NCBI GenBank assembly: GCA_016714225.1
Contig: JADJNS010000006.1
Location: forward strand, 558,001 to 622,000
DNA: 64,000 nt
Source of the DNA: Archangiaceae bacterium
GTDB lineage: Bacteria > Myxococcota > Myxococcia > Myxococcales > Myxococcaceae
Direction: 5' to 3'
Shown: in pieces, positions 26,967-35,698 of the stretch
Layout of the letters: every line of letters begins with the position of its first letter
Position numbering within the stretch: the first letter of the stretch is position 1
Position numbers and translations under genes: made by a program
The notes under the pieces: generated by a model
What the model was told of the DNA's origin: nothing
Seen by the model: the letters and a program-made list of their open reading frames with translations, nothing else
Database searches by the model: none

Positions 26967-28463
26967 ATGGCGCGGCGCGCAGATCTCAAGACCGGCTACA
27001 ACTGCAACTCGAACTGCGTCTTCTGCGTGATCGGCGACAAGCTGTTCACCGGTGACCGCACCACCGAAGACTGCATCGAAGAGCTCAAGCTCTCGCGGCA
27101 GACCTGCGAAGACGTGGTGTTCACCGGCGCCGAGGTCACGATTCGGCCCGACTTCTTCCAGCTGGTCGCCGCCGCCAAGGCGCTCAAGTACCGCAACATT
27201 CAGATTCAGACGAACGGGCGCATGTTCGCGTACCTGCCGTTCTGCGAGCGCGCCATTCAAGCGGGCGCGAACGAGTTCTCGCCCTCGGTGCACGGCCACA
27301 CCGCCAAGCTGCACGACGGCCTCACCCGCTCGCAGGGCTCGTTCAACCAGATCGTCCAGGCGATCAAGAACCTCAAGGGGCTCGGCCAGCGCATCGTGGT
27401 GAACAGCGTCGCGGCGCGGCAGAACGTGGTTCACCTACCGGCGATGGCGCGCCTGTTCGTCGAGCTGAAGGTCGACCAGTTCCAGATCGCGTTCCCGCAC
27501 CCCACCGGCCACGCCGAGACGTACTTCAACGCGGTGGTGCCGAAGATGAGCGAGCTCGCGCCCTACGTGCACGAGGCGATGCGCATCGGCCGCGAGGGCG
27601 GGGTGTCGTGCATGGCCGAGGCGATGCCCTACTGCATGATGCAGGGCTACGAGCGCTTCGTGTCCGAGCTCTTCATTCCCCCCACCGAGATCGTCTACGA
27701 CGGCTTCGTCGTGCCCGACTACAAGCACGACCGCATGGAGCGCGGGAAGACGCGCTTCGCCCAGTGCGCCACCTGCCGCTTCGAGCCGATGTGCGAAGGC
27801 CCGTGGCGCGAGTACCCCCAGCACCGCGGCTCGGACGAGTTTCAGCCGGTCGCCGGCCCGCGCGTGGTCGACACCTCGATCGTGCTCGACGAGCGGTTCT
27901 CGATGCTGGGCACTGAGGCGCCCGCGTTCGCGCTGCCGATGGCCGGCGGCAAGCGCCTCGCGCTCGCCGACCTCGGCACCCGCTGGGTCGCGGTCGCCTT
28001 CTACCCGGAAGACGGCTCGCCCGGCTGCACCGCCGAGGCCTGCAGCATCGAGGCGGGACTCTCGAAGCTCGCCGCCGCCGGCATCTCGGTCGTCGGCATC
28101 AGCCCCGACGCGCCCGACCGCCACGCCGCGTTCGCGCAGGCCAACCGGCTCACGTACCCGTTGCTCGCAGACGTCACCGGGCAGGTCGCCGAGGCCTGGC
28201 GCTCGGGGCGCGGCAGGGGCTTCAAGCGCACCACCTACCTGCTGGGGCCGCAGCGGCGCATCGACCACATTCTGGTCGAGCCCGACGTGCAGCGGCACGC
28301 CGCGCAGATTCTCGATGCGGTGACCCGCTTCGAGGCCGGGCCGCGAACGCTCGAGCGCGGCGAAGAACAGGTGATCGTTCGCCGCCCGAAGGCGAAGCCG
28401 GTGGCCGAGGCCGCCGCCGAGCTCGGCCTGTCGGCGACCGACACCACCCAGTTCAGCGACTGA
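26967..28463 (+). CDS. Radical SAM-peroxiredoxin (PrxQ/BCP-type) fusion
   Basis: 498 residues. The rSAM half has C13-NSN-C17-VF-C20, a non-standard TGAEVTIRPD in place of GGEPT, IQTNGRMF and SVHGHTAK, and ends CATCRFEPMCEG plus a DEFQPV tail. From about 310 a thioredoxin-fold peroxiredoxin follows: P347-EDGS-PG-C354-TAEA-C359, with GISVVGISPDAP and FKRTTYLLGP. C354 is the peroxidatic and C359 the likely resolving Cys, as in PrxQ. The fused peroxidase would reduce peroxides near the oxygen-sensitive cluster, or make or break a thiol or disulfide in the product; both are inference. A low-complexity tail of about 60 residues ends the protein. It is tightly coupled to the rSAM gene upstream. Confidence 0.92.
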   Translation: MARRADLKTGYNCNSNCVFCVIGDKLFTGDRTTEDCIEELKLSRQTCEDVVFTGAEVTIRPDFFQLVAAAKALKYRNIQIQTNGRMFAYLPFCERAIQAGANEFSPSVHGHTAKLHDGLTRSQGSFNQIVQAIKNLKGLGQRIVVNSVAARQNVVHLPAMARLFVELKVDQFQIAFPHPTGHAETYFNAVVPKMSELAPYVHEAMRIGREGGVSCMAEAMPYCMMQGYERFVSELFIPPTEIVYDGFVVPDYKHDRMERGKTRFAQCATCRFEPMCEGPWREYPQHRGSDEFQPVAGPRVVDTSIVLDERFSMLGTEAPAFALPMAGGKRLALADLGTRWVAVAFYPEDGSPGCTAEACSIEAGLSKLAAAGISVVGISPDAPDRHAAFAQANRLTYPLLADVTGQVAEAWRSGRGRGFKRTTYLLGPQRRIDHILVEPDVQRHAAQILDAVTRFEAGPRTLERGEEQVIVRRPKAKPVAEAAAELGLSATDTTQFSD

Positions 28464-28495
28464 CGTCGACCCGCAGCTTTTCTTTGGAGGGGGAC

Positions 28496-29206
28496 ATGCA
28501 GCCTGCATCAGCCATCGGGAGCTGTTTCGAGCATGCAGATCGGCCGGGCACGCCGTGCCTGCGCTGCGGCACCTTTCGCTGCGCCGAGTGCCTGGGCGAC
28601 GGGCTGTGCCCCCGCTGCCGCGACGTGACGCTTCGCCCCGTCACGTCCGACGACGTGGTCGGCTTCGGGCCGCGCGCCGGGGCGCGCATCATCGACATGG
28701 TCGCCGGCTACGTCGCCGGTACCGCCGCTGGCGTGCTCGCCGCCATCGTGCTCGGCATTCTGCAGGCGGTCGGCGCGGCGCAGCCGGGCTGGCTGCAGCG
28801 GTTCGGCCACGGCTTCGTCTTCAACCTGCTGGTCGGCACCGTCGCGGCCATCGCCGCCCACTCGGTCGCGACCGTGGTGTGCGGCGCCTCGATCGGCAAG
28901 GCGCTGCTGAAGCTCAGGGTGGTGCGCACCGACGGCCGGCGCCTCGGCGTGGGCCAGGCGCTGATTCGCGAGTCGGTCTACCTGGTCGACGCCTTCTTCT
29001 TCGGCCTGGTCGGCAAGTCGGCGATGGACTCGTCGTCGCTGCAGCAGCGGCACGGAGACCGCCTCGCCGACGCCGCGGTGGTGCGCGCCGACGCGGTGTC
29101 GCGCGACTCGGCTTCGACCGGCGGCCGGCTCGCCGGGGGCCTGCTCGCCGGCATGGCGGTGCACGTGGTGGTGCTGGCCGCGTTCTTCGTCGCCGGCGCG
29201 ATGTAG
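28496..29206 (+). CDS. RDD-family membrane protein with N-terminal zinc-ribbon-like Cys cluster
   Basis: 236 residues from ATG 28496, chosen because GGAGGGGG lies just upstream; a TTG at 28484 is less likely. The first 40 residues hold seven Cys in CxxC-like pairs (CFEH, CLRCG, CAEC, CPRC), a B-box or zinc-ribbon pattern. The rest is an RDD-type membrane domain: GARIIDMVAGY near the first helix, IGKALLKLRVVRTDGRR, then LIRESVYLVD. Four hydrophobic helices are visible. RDD proteins are poorly characterised; some act as transporters or chaperones. It follows the rSAM-peroxiredoxin gene by 32 bases and is convergent, three bases apart, with the cyclase-like gene. Confidence 0.82.
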   Translation: MQPASAIGSCFEHADRPGTPCLRCGTFRCAECLGDGLCPRCRDVTLRPVTSDDVVGFGPRAGARIIDMVAGYVAGTAAGVLAAIVLGILQAVGAAQPGWLQRFGHGFVFNLLVGTVAAIAAHSVATVVCGASIGKALLKLRVVRTDGRRLGVGQALIRESVYLVDAFFFGLVGKSAMDSSSLQQRHGDRLADAAVVRADAVSRDSASTGGRLAGGLLAGMAVHVVVLAAFFVAGAM

Positions 29207-29209
29207 CGC

Positions 29210-32095
29210 TCAGGCCTTCAGGGCGCGCTGCAGCACCATCGGCAGCCGCTGCGCCGCGATGAGGTTGGCGGTGAAGCGGTGCTGCAGGCCCGACAGCGGC
29301 AGCCGCTCGGTGTGGCGCCACAGCCCGCAGGTGTTCGCGATCAGCCCCCGCGTGCCGCCGCCGCGGGGCAGGCCGAGCAGGTCGGCGACCGCGTCGCCCG
29401 CGGTGTGGCGAATCATGTCGACCGGCCAGTCGGCCAGCGCGTCGTGCGGCAGGTAGTCGCTCACCACGTTCACCAGCTCTCGCGCCAGCTCGGTGCCTTC
29501 GCCGCTGGGCGCCATCATCTGCCGCTCGAGCACCTTCGCGGTGCGGCCGCCTTCTTCGAAGGTGTCGGGCAGCAGGCCCCGCTCGATGCCCATCAGCTCT
29601 CCGACCGCGCGCCACGCGTGCATCAGGTCATCGGCCTGGTGCGGGGCGAGCGAGACGCCCAGCCGCTCGAGGCCGCTGATCGCCGCCCATGACAGCACCA
29701 TGATGGTGCCGATCATCGAGGCCTGGTCGATGGGGTCTCCGTCGGAAGCCGGCCAGCCGCCCTGCGCCAGCGCGCGGCGAATGCGCGCGTGCACCAGCCG
29801 CACCCGCGCCACCTCGGTGAAGCCGCGCCCCCCGGCCTCGAACGCCCCCGGGGTCATCACCGCCCACATGAAGTGCCCGGTGTCGAGCAGCCGGCGCCGC
29901 GCGTCGCTCTTCAGCGAGCCCGAGCGCATCAGCACCCGGGCGCCCTTCGGGCCCGCGTAGCTCGAGGGTATCGAGCAGAAGAAGAACGCATTGCCCATCG
30001 CCCAGCTGTGGCGCGCGAAGACCTCTTGCCCGGCGCGCAGCCGCGCGGGGTCGATGCCGGCGGGCAGCGTGGTGCCCTGCTCGACCAGCGCGCGCACCGG
30101 CTCGGCGAAGCCGTCGACCGGGCGGCCGAACGCCAGCGCCTTGAACAGCGCCGGCCACTGCCCGTCGCGGTCGAGCGCGGCGGCGGCCGCGTCGGCGGCG
30201 GGGTCTCCGCGCTGCGAGAGCGCCCCGAGCTGCGGCTCGAGCGGGTGAGCGGGCCGGGGCAGCGAAGCCGCGCGGCGGCTGCGCTGGTAGCGCGAGAGCG
30301 CCAGCAGCGGCGCGTAGTCGTTGGTGCCGGGGTACTCGTAGAAGGCGTCGGGCGGCACGAAGACCGCGAGGTAGTCGGTGTTGGGCCAGCCGCCGTGGGG
30401 CTGCTGCTGCGCGACCAGGTACTGCGCCGCGCGGTCGATCGCCTCGCCGGTGACGCCGAGGTCGAGCAGCGCGGCCAGCACCAGGCCGGTGAGCGGCGCC
30501 GAGCTCGGCGCGCGCCCCGCACGCGACGGGTCGACGTAGCTGTCGATCCACTCTCCCCAGCCTCCGTCGGGGTTCTGCAGGCCGAGCAGCCAGCTCGCCG
30601 CGCGATCGACCCACGGCGTCTCGCGGCCCAGGCCCAGGCCCGCGCACGCCATCAGCACGTACGCCGTCGAGGGCAGGTAGTTCACCACCCAGCGGCCCCA
30701 GAAGGCTCCCGACGGCTGCTGCAGCCGACGCAAGAAGGCGAGCGCCGAGGCGACGCGGGGGTCGCGCGCCTCGCTGCCGGTCTGGGCGAGGCCCAGCAGC
30801 ACGCGCGCGGTGACGTCTTCGGTCGAGGGGTCGCCCAGCGACTCGGGCGGGTGGGTCACCCAGCGCCACCACCCGGCCAGCGACTCGGGGCGTGAGACCG
30901 GCTGCGACATCATCGGCCCCAGGCGGCGCCGCGGCAGGCCGCGCACGAACGCGCTGAAACCGCCGTCTTCGTTCTGCATCGACTGTACGAACGCGCGGCC
31001 CTTCGCCACCGCGTGGCCCACCGAGCGGTGCAGCGCGTCGTCTTCGCCGTCGGCCTGCAGCCAGTGGCCGAGCACCGAGAGCACCATGCCGGTGTCGTCG
31101 TTGTCGACCATGGTGAGGTTGTCGCGCTGAAAGGCCCACCCGCCGGTGCGCACCGCGTCAGAGAAGCGGTTGTTGGCGCGCGGCTGGGGCTGCCTGCTCT
31201 GGCAGCGCAGCAGGTACTCGACGGCGCGCACCAGGCGCCCGTCGCGCGCCGGCACGCCGCTCTCGAGCAGTGCGCGCACGTCGAGCGCGGTGGTCCACAC
31301 GTCGCTCTCGAAGGCGGCGAACCAGGTGCCGTGGGCGTCGCGCTGCGCCATCGAGCGCAGCGAGCCCACCGCCAGGTCGAAGCGGCGCGAGCCGGCGCGC
31401 TCTCCCATCGCCTTGAGCGTCACCAGGGTGACCGCGGTCTGCAGCGCGTTGGCGTTGATGCTGCCGTCGCGGTTCTGCCACGTGTCGATCCACCCCGAGA
31501 GGGTCGAGAAGTCGCCGGGCTTCTCGCCGCGCAGCGCCCGGCCGATCACCGAGAGCTGCGCCGCCGCGAACGTCGCCCCGCCGTGAACCACCTTGGCCAG
31601 CGCGTCGGTCAGCGGCTTCACCCCCGTCCACCCCAGCGGCAGCCGGGGCAGCACGTCGGCCGGCGCGAGCCCGGCGAGGCACAGGTAGAGCGGCGCCAGC
31701 TCTCCGCCCATCAGCTGCTTGCGCAGCGCTGCGAGCCCGCCGTTCGCTTCCACGTACGCGCGGGCGCGCTGCAGCGCCGGGTCGTTCACGCCGACGCCGC
31801 ACACCGTGAAGGCCGCCCAGGCGCAGGCGGTCGCCGAGAGCCCGCCGGCGCGCGCGTAGGGGTAGGGCAGAAACGAGCCGTCTTCGCGCTGCTGGGCGCG
31901 CAGCCAGCGGGTGACCGCGCCGCGCTCTTCGTCGGTGAGCACCCCGGCGTACGCCAGCGCCACCGTCACCTGCGCCGTGCACGCGGGCCCCATGTCGGCC
32001 GCCACGTTCCACGAGCCGTCTTCGCGCTGGCGCGACCACAGCAGCGCCTGCGCTTCGGCGATGGCGAAAGACACCTTGTCGAGGAGAACCGGCAT
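29210..32095 (-). CDS. Squalene-hopene-cyclase-like protein fused to MpaB/DUF2236 oxygenase domain
   Basis: 961 residues from ATG 32095; a GTG at 32101 is also possible. Residues 1-640 have the alpha-alpha-barrel repeats of class II terpene cyclases: QW-type motifs (QREDGSW, QNEDGGF, QNPDGGW) and the catalytic acid D331-N-D333-D334-T, matching DxDD. From about 690 the sequence changes to an MpaB/latex-clearing-protein-like domain (HSWAMGNAFFF, LLDTGHFMWAVM, VRLVHARIRRAL, IDQASMIGTIMVLSW), a family that in known cases binds haem b through a conserved His and cleaves C-C bonds oxidatively. One polypeptide may therefore cyclise a polyprenyl chain and then oxidise it. No membrane anchor is evident. 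It is the last gene of a minus-strand run. Confidence 0.88.
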   Translation of the reverse strand: MPVLLDKVSFAIAEAQALLWSRQREDGSWNVAADMGPACTAQVTVALAYAGVLTDEERGAVTRWLRAQQREDGSFLPYPYARAGGLSATACAWAAFTVCGVGVNDPALQRARAYVEANGGLAALRKQLMGGELAPLYLCLAGLAPADVLPRLPLGWTGVKPLTDALAKVVHGGATFAAAQLSVIGRALRGEKPGDFSTLSGWIDTWQNRDGSINANALQTAVTLVTLKAMGERAGSRRFDLAVGSLRSMAQRDAHGTWFAAFESDVWTTALDVRALLESGVPARDGRLVRAVEYLLRCQSRQPQPRANNRFSDAVRTGGWAFQRDNLTMVDNDDTGMVLSVLGHWLQADGEDDALHRSVGHAVAKGRAFVQSMQNEDGGFSAFVRGLPRRRLGPMMSQPVSRPESLAGWWRWVTHPPESLGDPSTEDVTARVLLGLAQTGSEARDPRVASALAFLRRLQQPSGAFWGRWVVNYLPSTAYVLMACAGLGLGRETPWVDRAASWLLGLQNPDGGWGEWIDSYVDPSRAGRAPSSAPLTGLVLAALLDLGVTGEAIDRAAQYLVAQQQPHGGWPNTDYLAVFVPPDAFYEYPGTNDYAPLLALSRYQRSRRAASLPRPAHPLEPQLGALSQRGDPAADAAAAALDRDGQWPALFKALAFGRPVDGFAEPVRALVEQGTTLPAGIDPARLRAGQEVFARHSWAMGNAFFFCSIPSSYAGPKGARVLMRSGSLKSDARRRLLDTGHFMWAVMTPGAFEAGGRGFTEVARVRLVHARIRRALAQGGWPASDGDPIDQASMIGTIMVLSWAAISGLERLGVSLAPHQADDLMHAWRAVGELMGIERGLLPDTFEEGGRTAKVLERQMMAPSGEGTELARELVNVVSDYLPHDALADWPVDMIRHTAGDAVADLLGLPRGGGTRGLIANTCGLWRHTERLPLSGLQHRFTANLIAAQRLPMVLQRALKA

Positions 32096-32219
32096 GAGCA
32101 CCCTCTACAGCAGGTCTCGCGCCAGCAGGTGTTTTCGCGGGGCTCCAGCGTCGCCTGTGAACGTCGGGTTCTCGAACGTGCCGGTGCGTGTGAACGGGCA
32201 GTTCACCGCCGCGCTGCGC

Positions 32220-32688
32220 TCAAGGCTCGGGGAAGCCGGCGCGCACCCAGGCGTTGGCGCCGTCGCGGCTGAGCTTGTAGCGCGTGTCGACGCGGTGCGA
32301 GGCGACGGTCTCGCCGGCGTCGTCGATCGCCTTGAGCAGCGCGTGGGGGTCGTACTCGTCAGGCACCTTCTCGAGCGAGACGGTGTACCAGCGGCCCTCC
32401 CAGGCGATCGACAGCTGCTGCTTGAGCGCCTGGTCGCGCTGGCGCGCCGCGCGGTCGAGCACCTCGGAGGCCGTCTTCACGAACGTCGCGAAGGCGTTCG
32501 CGTCGAACGGCTTGGGGTTCTTCTTGTCGCGGCCCATCACCCAGGGGGCTGACCAGGGCGGGCTCGCTCATGCCGGCCTTGGTGATCTCGACCGCCCAGC
32601 CGTCGTCGTCGTCGTTCTTGATGACCCGCGCCGTCCACCCGTTCTTGCGCCACAGCGTGGGTTCCATGATCTCGGGCTCGTCGCTCAT
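32220..32688 (-). CDS. Small hypothetical protein with frameshift
   Basis: Starts at ATG 32688 (MSDEPEIMEPTLWRKNGW) and runs to about VSP in one frame, then continues as WVMGRDKKNPKPFD to the stop at 32220 in another. Removing one C from the five-base run at 32544-32548 joins the parts into about 155 residues. The N-terminal part has a KNDDDDGWAVEI strand; the C-terminal part has QLSIAWEGRWYTVSLEKVP. I recognise no family. It lies between the Gfo/Idh-rSAM fusion gene and the cyclase gene on the same strand, so it is probably co-transcribed. Indel error or true frameshift cannot be separated from sequence alone. Confidence 0.6.
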
Positions 32689-32711
32689 GGCCCCGCGAAT
32701 AGCAGAGCTGC

Positions 32712-35654
32712 TCAGGTCGCGCTGGCCCGAAAGGCCGTCGAGCGCACGTGCACCGGCGCGTTGGGGCGCGCGAACGGCAGGCCGGCGCGCTCGAGCGCCT
32801 CGAGCGCCGCCGCCACGTCGCGCATCACCTCGACCGCCTCGGCCACCCCGATCGCCACCGCGGCGCGCCCCAGCACCTGCTCGCGAAACGCGGCCAGCAG
32901 CAGCTCGAGATCGCTGCCCGCCTGCTCCACTGGAGTGCTCACCGACCCGCGGGTGAGGGTCACCTGCCGGCCCGCGCGCACCCAGCGTGCGCCGGCGGTC
33001 TCGAGCTCGAGCGCATCGGCGCCGGCATCGAAGTCGAGCGACACGGTGGCCGCGCCGCGCGGGTACGCCAGCTCGAGCGCCAGCGACTCGGGGGTCGAGA
33101 CGCCCGCCCACTTCGCCTGCGTCACCGTCACACCGCCTTCGCCCATCGCCCGCCGCGTCACCGCCAGCAGGTGGTGCAACAGCTCCTGCACGCCGCTGCG
33201 GCTCCACGCGGGCAGCGCGTCGGGCGAGGTGCGCGGCGCGCGTCGCACCAGCGAGATTCGCGCGCGGGCCTCACCCAACACCCCCAGCAGGCCCGGCGAG
33301 AAGAGCAGGTTGTGCACGCAGCTGACCTTCGACGCCGCGCCCGGCAGCCGCGCCAGCGCCTCGGCGTCGGCGAGCGAGCCGGCGAGCGGCTTCTCGACCA
33401 GCACCGGCAGGCCCCGCTCGAGCGCGGCGCGCACCCCGTCTGCGTGCGCCGCCGTGGCGCTGGCGACGATCACGGCTTCGGGCCGAATCGCCTCGAGCGC
33501 TTCGCGCGCGTCGCGCCACGCCCCCACGTTGCCGAACGCCCCCGCCTCGGCATCGGGCGCGTGCGGAGACGCCACCCCCTCGATGCTGAAGCCCTCGACG
33601 CGCGCCGCCGCCGCCGCCAGCCGCCGCGCCTGCCGACCGGTGCCGAGCAGCAGCACCCGCACCGGCCGCGACCGCGCCGCCGCGAACGAGGCGGGCAGCT
33701 CGGGCTCGCGCGACGCCGCCGCGAACGCGCGATCGCGGCCCTTCACCTCTCCTTCGCGGTCGCGGAACGCGGCGGGTATCTGCTCGAACCGGGTGGGAAT
33801 GCGAAACCCGGTGGGGAAGGGCGCGGTGCGAAACGCCTCGATGTCGGCCTCGGTGAAGGGCTCGCCCTCGATGGCCGAGAGCTCATCGACCCCGTAGCGC
33901 GCGGCGTACGGTCGCCAGAGCCCGGTGCACATCGAGCGGTACCGGCAGGTGCTGCACGCCGGCCCGTGCGTCTTCTGCGGCGCGTCTTCTGCCGCCGCCT
34001 CGTGCTGCAGCAACGTCACGTCGGACCACGCGCGAAACTCGCCCAGGAAGCACGGCGGCACGCCCTGGCGCGAGCCGACCACCACCGGCTGCTGCAGCTC
34101 GTACGCCCGCCACAGCGCGCGCATCATCACCGGCTGCACGTCCGACAGGCGGGGCACCTGGGCGAGGTCTTCGAGCGCCTTGTACTGCGGCGTCACGAAC
34201 GCGAACGAGATCAGCGCGCGGCCCTCGAATTCGCGGTGACAGAACTCGACGTAGTGCTTCAAGAAGGCCTGGTTGCGCGCGTTGATGACGTGGTTCAGCA
34301 CCACCACCACGCCGGCGTCGAGCAGCGCCTTCACCGCCCGCACCGTGCGCGCGAAGTCGCCCTCTTTCTGGGTGAGCACCTTCGAGAGCTGTTCGTCGTG
34401 CGCGTGCAACGACACGAAGGCGTGGGTCAGCCCGGCGTCGACCAGCGGCTTCACCCGGGTGGCCGAGTCGAGCAGCACGCCGTTCGTCACCACCTCGATC
34501 GCCGCGATGCCCACCCGCTTCGCGGCGCGAACGAACGCCGGCAGGTGCTTCGAGAGCGTCGGCTCTCCGCCGCTGAACGAGAGCCGCTCGACCCCGCGCT
34601 GCCCCGCGCGCGCGATGCTGCGCAGCATCTGGGCCGGGTCGGGCCACACGTTCTTCGAGCTCTCGTTGGCGCTGCAGAACGTGCAGTCTTGATTGCAGTT
34701 GACGGTGGGCCGCAGCACCAACAGCTTCGAGCGCGACGCGGCGCGCCGGGCCTCTGGCGTCCACACCCGCTGCCGCGAGGTCGACTGGCGGTAGAGCTGC
34801 GCGGGGCGCGCGCTGAACGGCGCGAGCCCTTCGACCCCGTGTGCCGCCGCGTACGAGGCCGCCACGCCGGGGCACTGGGCGCGCGCCGCGCAAGAGCCGC
34901 ACGGCGACGACGGCTTCTCGCAGCCCGAGATCTCGACCTGCTTGCGCGGGTGAAACCGAAACGCGTCGAGCAGCTCGGGCGAGCCGGCCAGCGCACAGAA
35001 GGGAATGGCGTCTTGCCCGCGCAGCTCGGCGCGCACGTTCGCTTCGCGGCAGGCCCGAAGGGCCGCGGCCAGGCGCGGGCCCGCCACCGCCCACGCGTCG
35101 GGAGCGATGGGGGCCTCGAGCCGGCTGCGCGAGAGCTGAAAGCGCACCGCGGCGAGCTTCGGCACCGCGCGCAGCGCCAGCGCCACCGCCTCGGTCAGCG
35201 ACTGCAGCCGCGCCGGCAGCAGCGGCACCTCGAGCTCGACCGAAAGACCTGCCGCGTCGGCCGCGCGCAGCGTCACCAGCAGCTGCACCAGCGCGCCGCC
35301 CTTTCCCGCCAGCCGGTCGTGCACCACCGTGGCGGTGGAGAAGAGCGGGGCGACCACCCCGGTCGCTCCGGCGGCCGCCAGCCGCGCCAGCGCCGCCGCG
35401 TCGCCGAGGCCGGCCGCGCCGACCCGGCAGAAGATCTCTTCGAACCCCGACGCCCTGGCCGCGGCGATCGCCTCGGCCAGCGCCGCCTCGCCCGCGTTGC
35501 CGCGCAGCTCGACCCGCCGGCCTCCGCCCTCGAGCTCACGCAGCGGCGCGCGCGACGCCTGGGCCGCGCAGTCGCACAGCGGCTGGCAGGTGAGGGTGCA
35601 GGCGCCGCCGAGGTGCAGCACCAGGGTGCGGCGGCTCGCCGCGGCTGAAGTCAC
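32712..35654 (-). CDS. Degenerate rSAM + radical SAM + Gfo/Idh/MocA oxidoreductase fusion
   Basis: 980 residues from GTG 35654, in three parts. Part 1 (1-280) looks like a decayed rSAM domain: cysteines C19, C23, C27 and C29 no longer fit CxxxCxxC and GGEP is missing, but the tail CGSCAARAQCPG is kept. Part 2 (310-600) is a complete rSAM domain: C320-NQD-C324-TF-C327, SGGEPTLSKH, VTNGVLLD and VSLHAHDE, with tail CSTCRYRSMCTG. Part 3 (665-980) is a Gfo/Idh/MocA oxidoreductase: VLLLGTGRQARRLA binds NAD(P) and E754-K755-P756 carries the catalytic Lys. The C-terminal part would oxidise or reduce a sugar-like or cyclitol group. Divergent from the B12-rSAM gene across 44 bases. Confidence 0.9.
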   Translation of the reverse strand: MTSAAASRRTLVLHLGGACTLTCQPLCDCAAQASRAPLRELEGGGRRVELRGNAGEAALAEAIAAARASGFEEIFCRVGAAGLGDAAALARLAAAGATGVVAPLFSTATVVHDRLAGKGGALVQLLVTLRAADAAGLSVELEVPLLPARLQSLTEAVALALRAVPKLAAVRFQLSRSRLEAPIAPDAWAVAGPRLAAALRACREANVRAELRGQDAIPFCALAGSPELLDAFRFHPRKQVEISGCEKPSSPCGSCAARAQCPGVAASYAAAHGVEGLAPFSARPAQLYRQSTSRQRVWTPEARRAASRSKLLVLRPTVNCNQDCTFCSANESSKNVWPDPAQMLRSIARAGQRGVERLSFSGGEPTLSKHLPAFVRAAKRVGIAAIEVVTNGVLLDSATRVKPLVDAGLTHAFVSLHAHDEQLSKVLTQKEGDFARTVRAVKALLDAGVVVVLNHVINARNQAFLKHYVEFCHREFEGRALISFAFVTPQYKALEDLAQVPRLSDVQPVMMRALWRAYELQQPVVVGSRQGVPPCFLGEFRAWSDVTLLQHEAAAEDAPQKTHGPACSTCRYRSMCTGLWRPYAARYGVDELSAIEGEPFTEADIEAFRTAPFPTGFRIPTRFEQIPAAFRDREGEVKGRDRAFAAASREPELPASFAAARSRPVRVLLLGTGRQARRLAAAAARVEGFSIEGVASPHAPDAEAGAFGNVGAWRDAREALEAIRPEAVIVASATAAHADGVRAALERGLPVLVEKPLAGSLADAEALARLPGAASKVSCVHNLLFSPGLLGVLGEARARISLVRRAPRTSPDALPAWSRSGVQELLHHLLAVTRRAMGEGGVTVTQAKWAGVSTPESLALELAYPRGAATVSLDFDAGADALELETAGARWVRAGRQVTLTRGSVSTPVEQAGSDLELLLAAFREQVLGRAAVAIGVAEAVEVMRDVAAALEALERAGLPFARPNAPVHVRSTAFRASAT

Positions 35655-35698
35655 CCCGCTGTTGTACCGCGGAACGCGTGCTACCGTCCTGAGCCCCG

